Below, piece after piece: positions 10,751 through 10,757 of a stretch of 10,757 bases of DNA. Within the stretch, counting starts at the first letter, position 1. The number at the start of each line of letters is the position of its first letter. The notes below the pieces were generated by a model that worked only from the letters and a program-made list of their open reading frames with translations, ran no database searches and had not been told where the DNA came from. The position numbers were made by a program, and so were the translations under genes. Origin of the DNA: Deltaproteobacteria bacterium (GTDB lineage: Bacteria; Desulfobacterota; DSM-4660; Desulfatiglandales; HGW-15); contig JAFDHB010000120.1 of the NCBI GenBank assembly GCA_019308985.1, forward strand, positions 1 through 10,757, written 5' to 3'.

Positions 10751-10757
10751 AAGCGAG

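Overview
The window is a dense run of toxin-antitoxin (TA) modules and relics of modules, and I see no other kind of gene. Eleven loci can be recognised. In order they are: AbrB antitoxin + PIN toxin (120-823, minus); BrnT relic + BrnA (1210-1726, minus); VapB + VapC (2152-2822, plus); ParD-type antitoxin + broken ParE (3018-3598, plus); DUF3368 PIN toxin + RHH/UPF0175-like antitoxin (3947-4745, minus); an orphan, frameshifted HepT-like relic (5123-5400, plus); PIN toxin + an unlisted 56-residue antitoxin (5495-6149, minus); MntA + HepT (6409-7274, plus); a DUF7718-like + DUF5647-like pair (7460-8029, plus); DUF4258 + DUF2283 (about 8805-9393, plus); and RelE/ParE + XRE antitoxin (9649-10262, minus).

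The organism is probably a deltaproteobacterium (Desulfobacterota) or a relative. I infer this from the intergenic style: motifs of the type aaaaaggggtcagacctatttttg and cagaggacagtaatcagagg, REP hairpins, and strong AGGAGGTGA ribosome sites. This assignment is by recall of genome style, not by a search, and is of moderate to low confidence.

The spacers between modules are made of dispersed repeats. A 114-bp repeat occurs twice in direct orientation (2841-2954 and 9434-9547). A MITE-like element with terminal inverted repeats occurs twice (963-1111 and 3722-3895). Short relics of these and other repeats fill most of the rest. Two toxin genes (ParE, HepT-like) lose their C-terminal halves or ends exactly where repeat-like sequence begins.

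The best unifying observation concerns modules in which the toxin comes first. RelE/XRE, DUF3368/RHH and BrnTA all show the same layout on the minus strand: a -35 box, a 16-bp spacer, a -10 box, exactly 6 nt, then the toxin start codon (or its mutated remnant), with no Shine-Dalgarno sequence. The downstream antitoxin has a good Shine-Dalgarno sequence in each case. This predicts leaderless toxin mRNAs whose first base is the A of AUG, and so a translational bias toward the antitoxin. The antitoxin-first modules instead use ATGA overlaps or short gaps, and two show operator-like repeats inside the promoter.

Three toxins are visibly inactivated (BrnT, ParE, HepT-like), while the two neighbouring antitoxins BrnA and ParD are intact. 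The least described pair is the DUF7718-like/DUF5647-like operon, which I propose as a candidate uncharacterised TA system. The right edge (10637-10750) shows four consecutive hairpins that may be the start of a structured RNA running out of the window.
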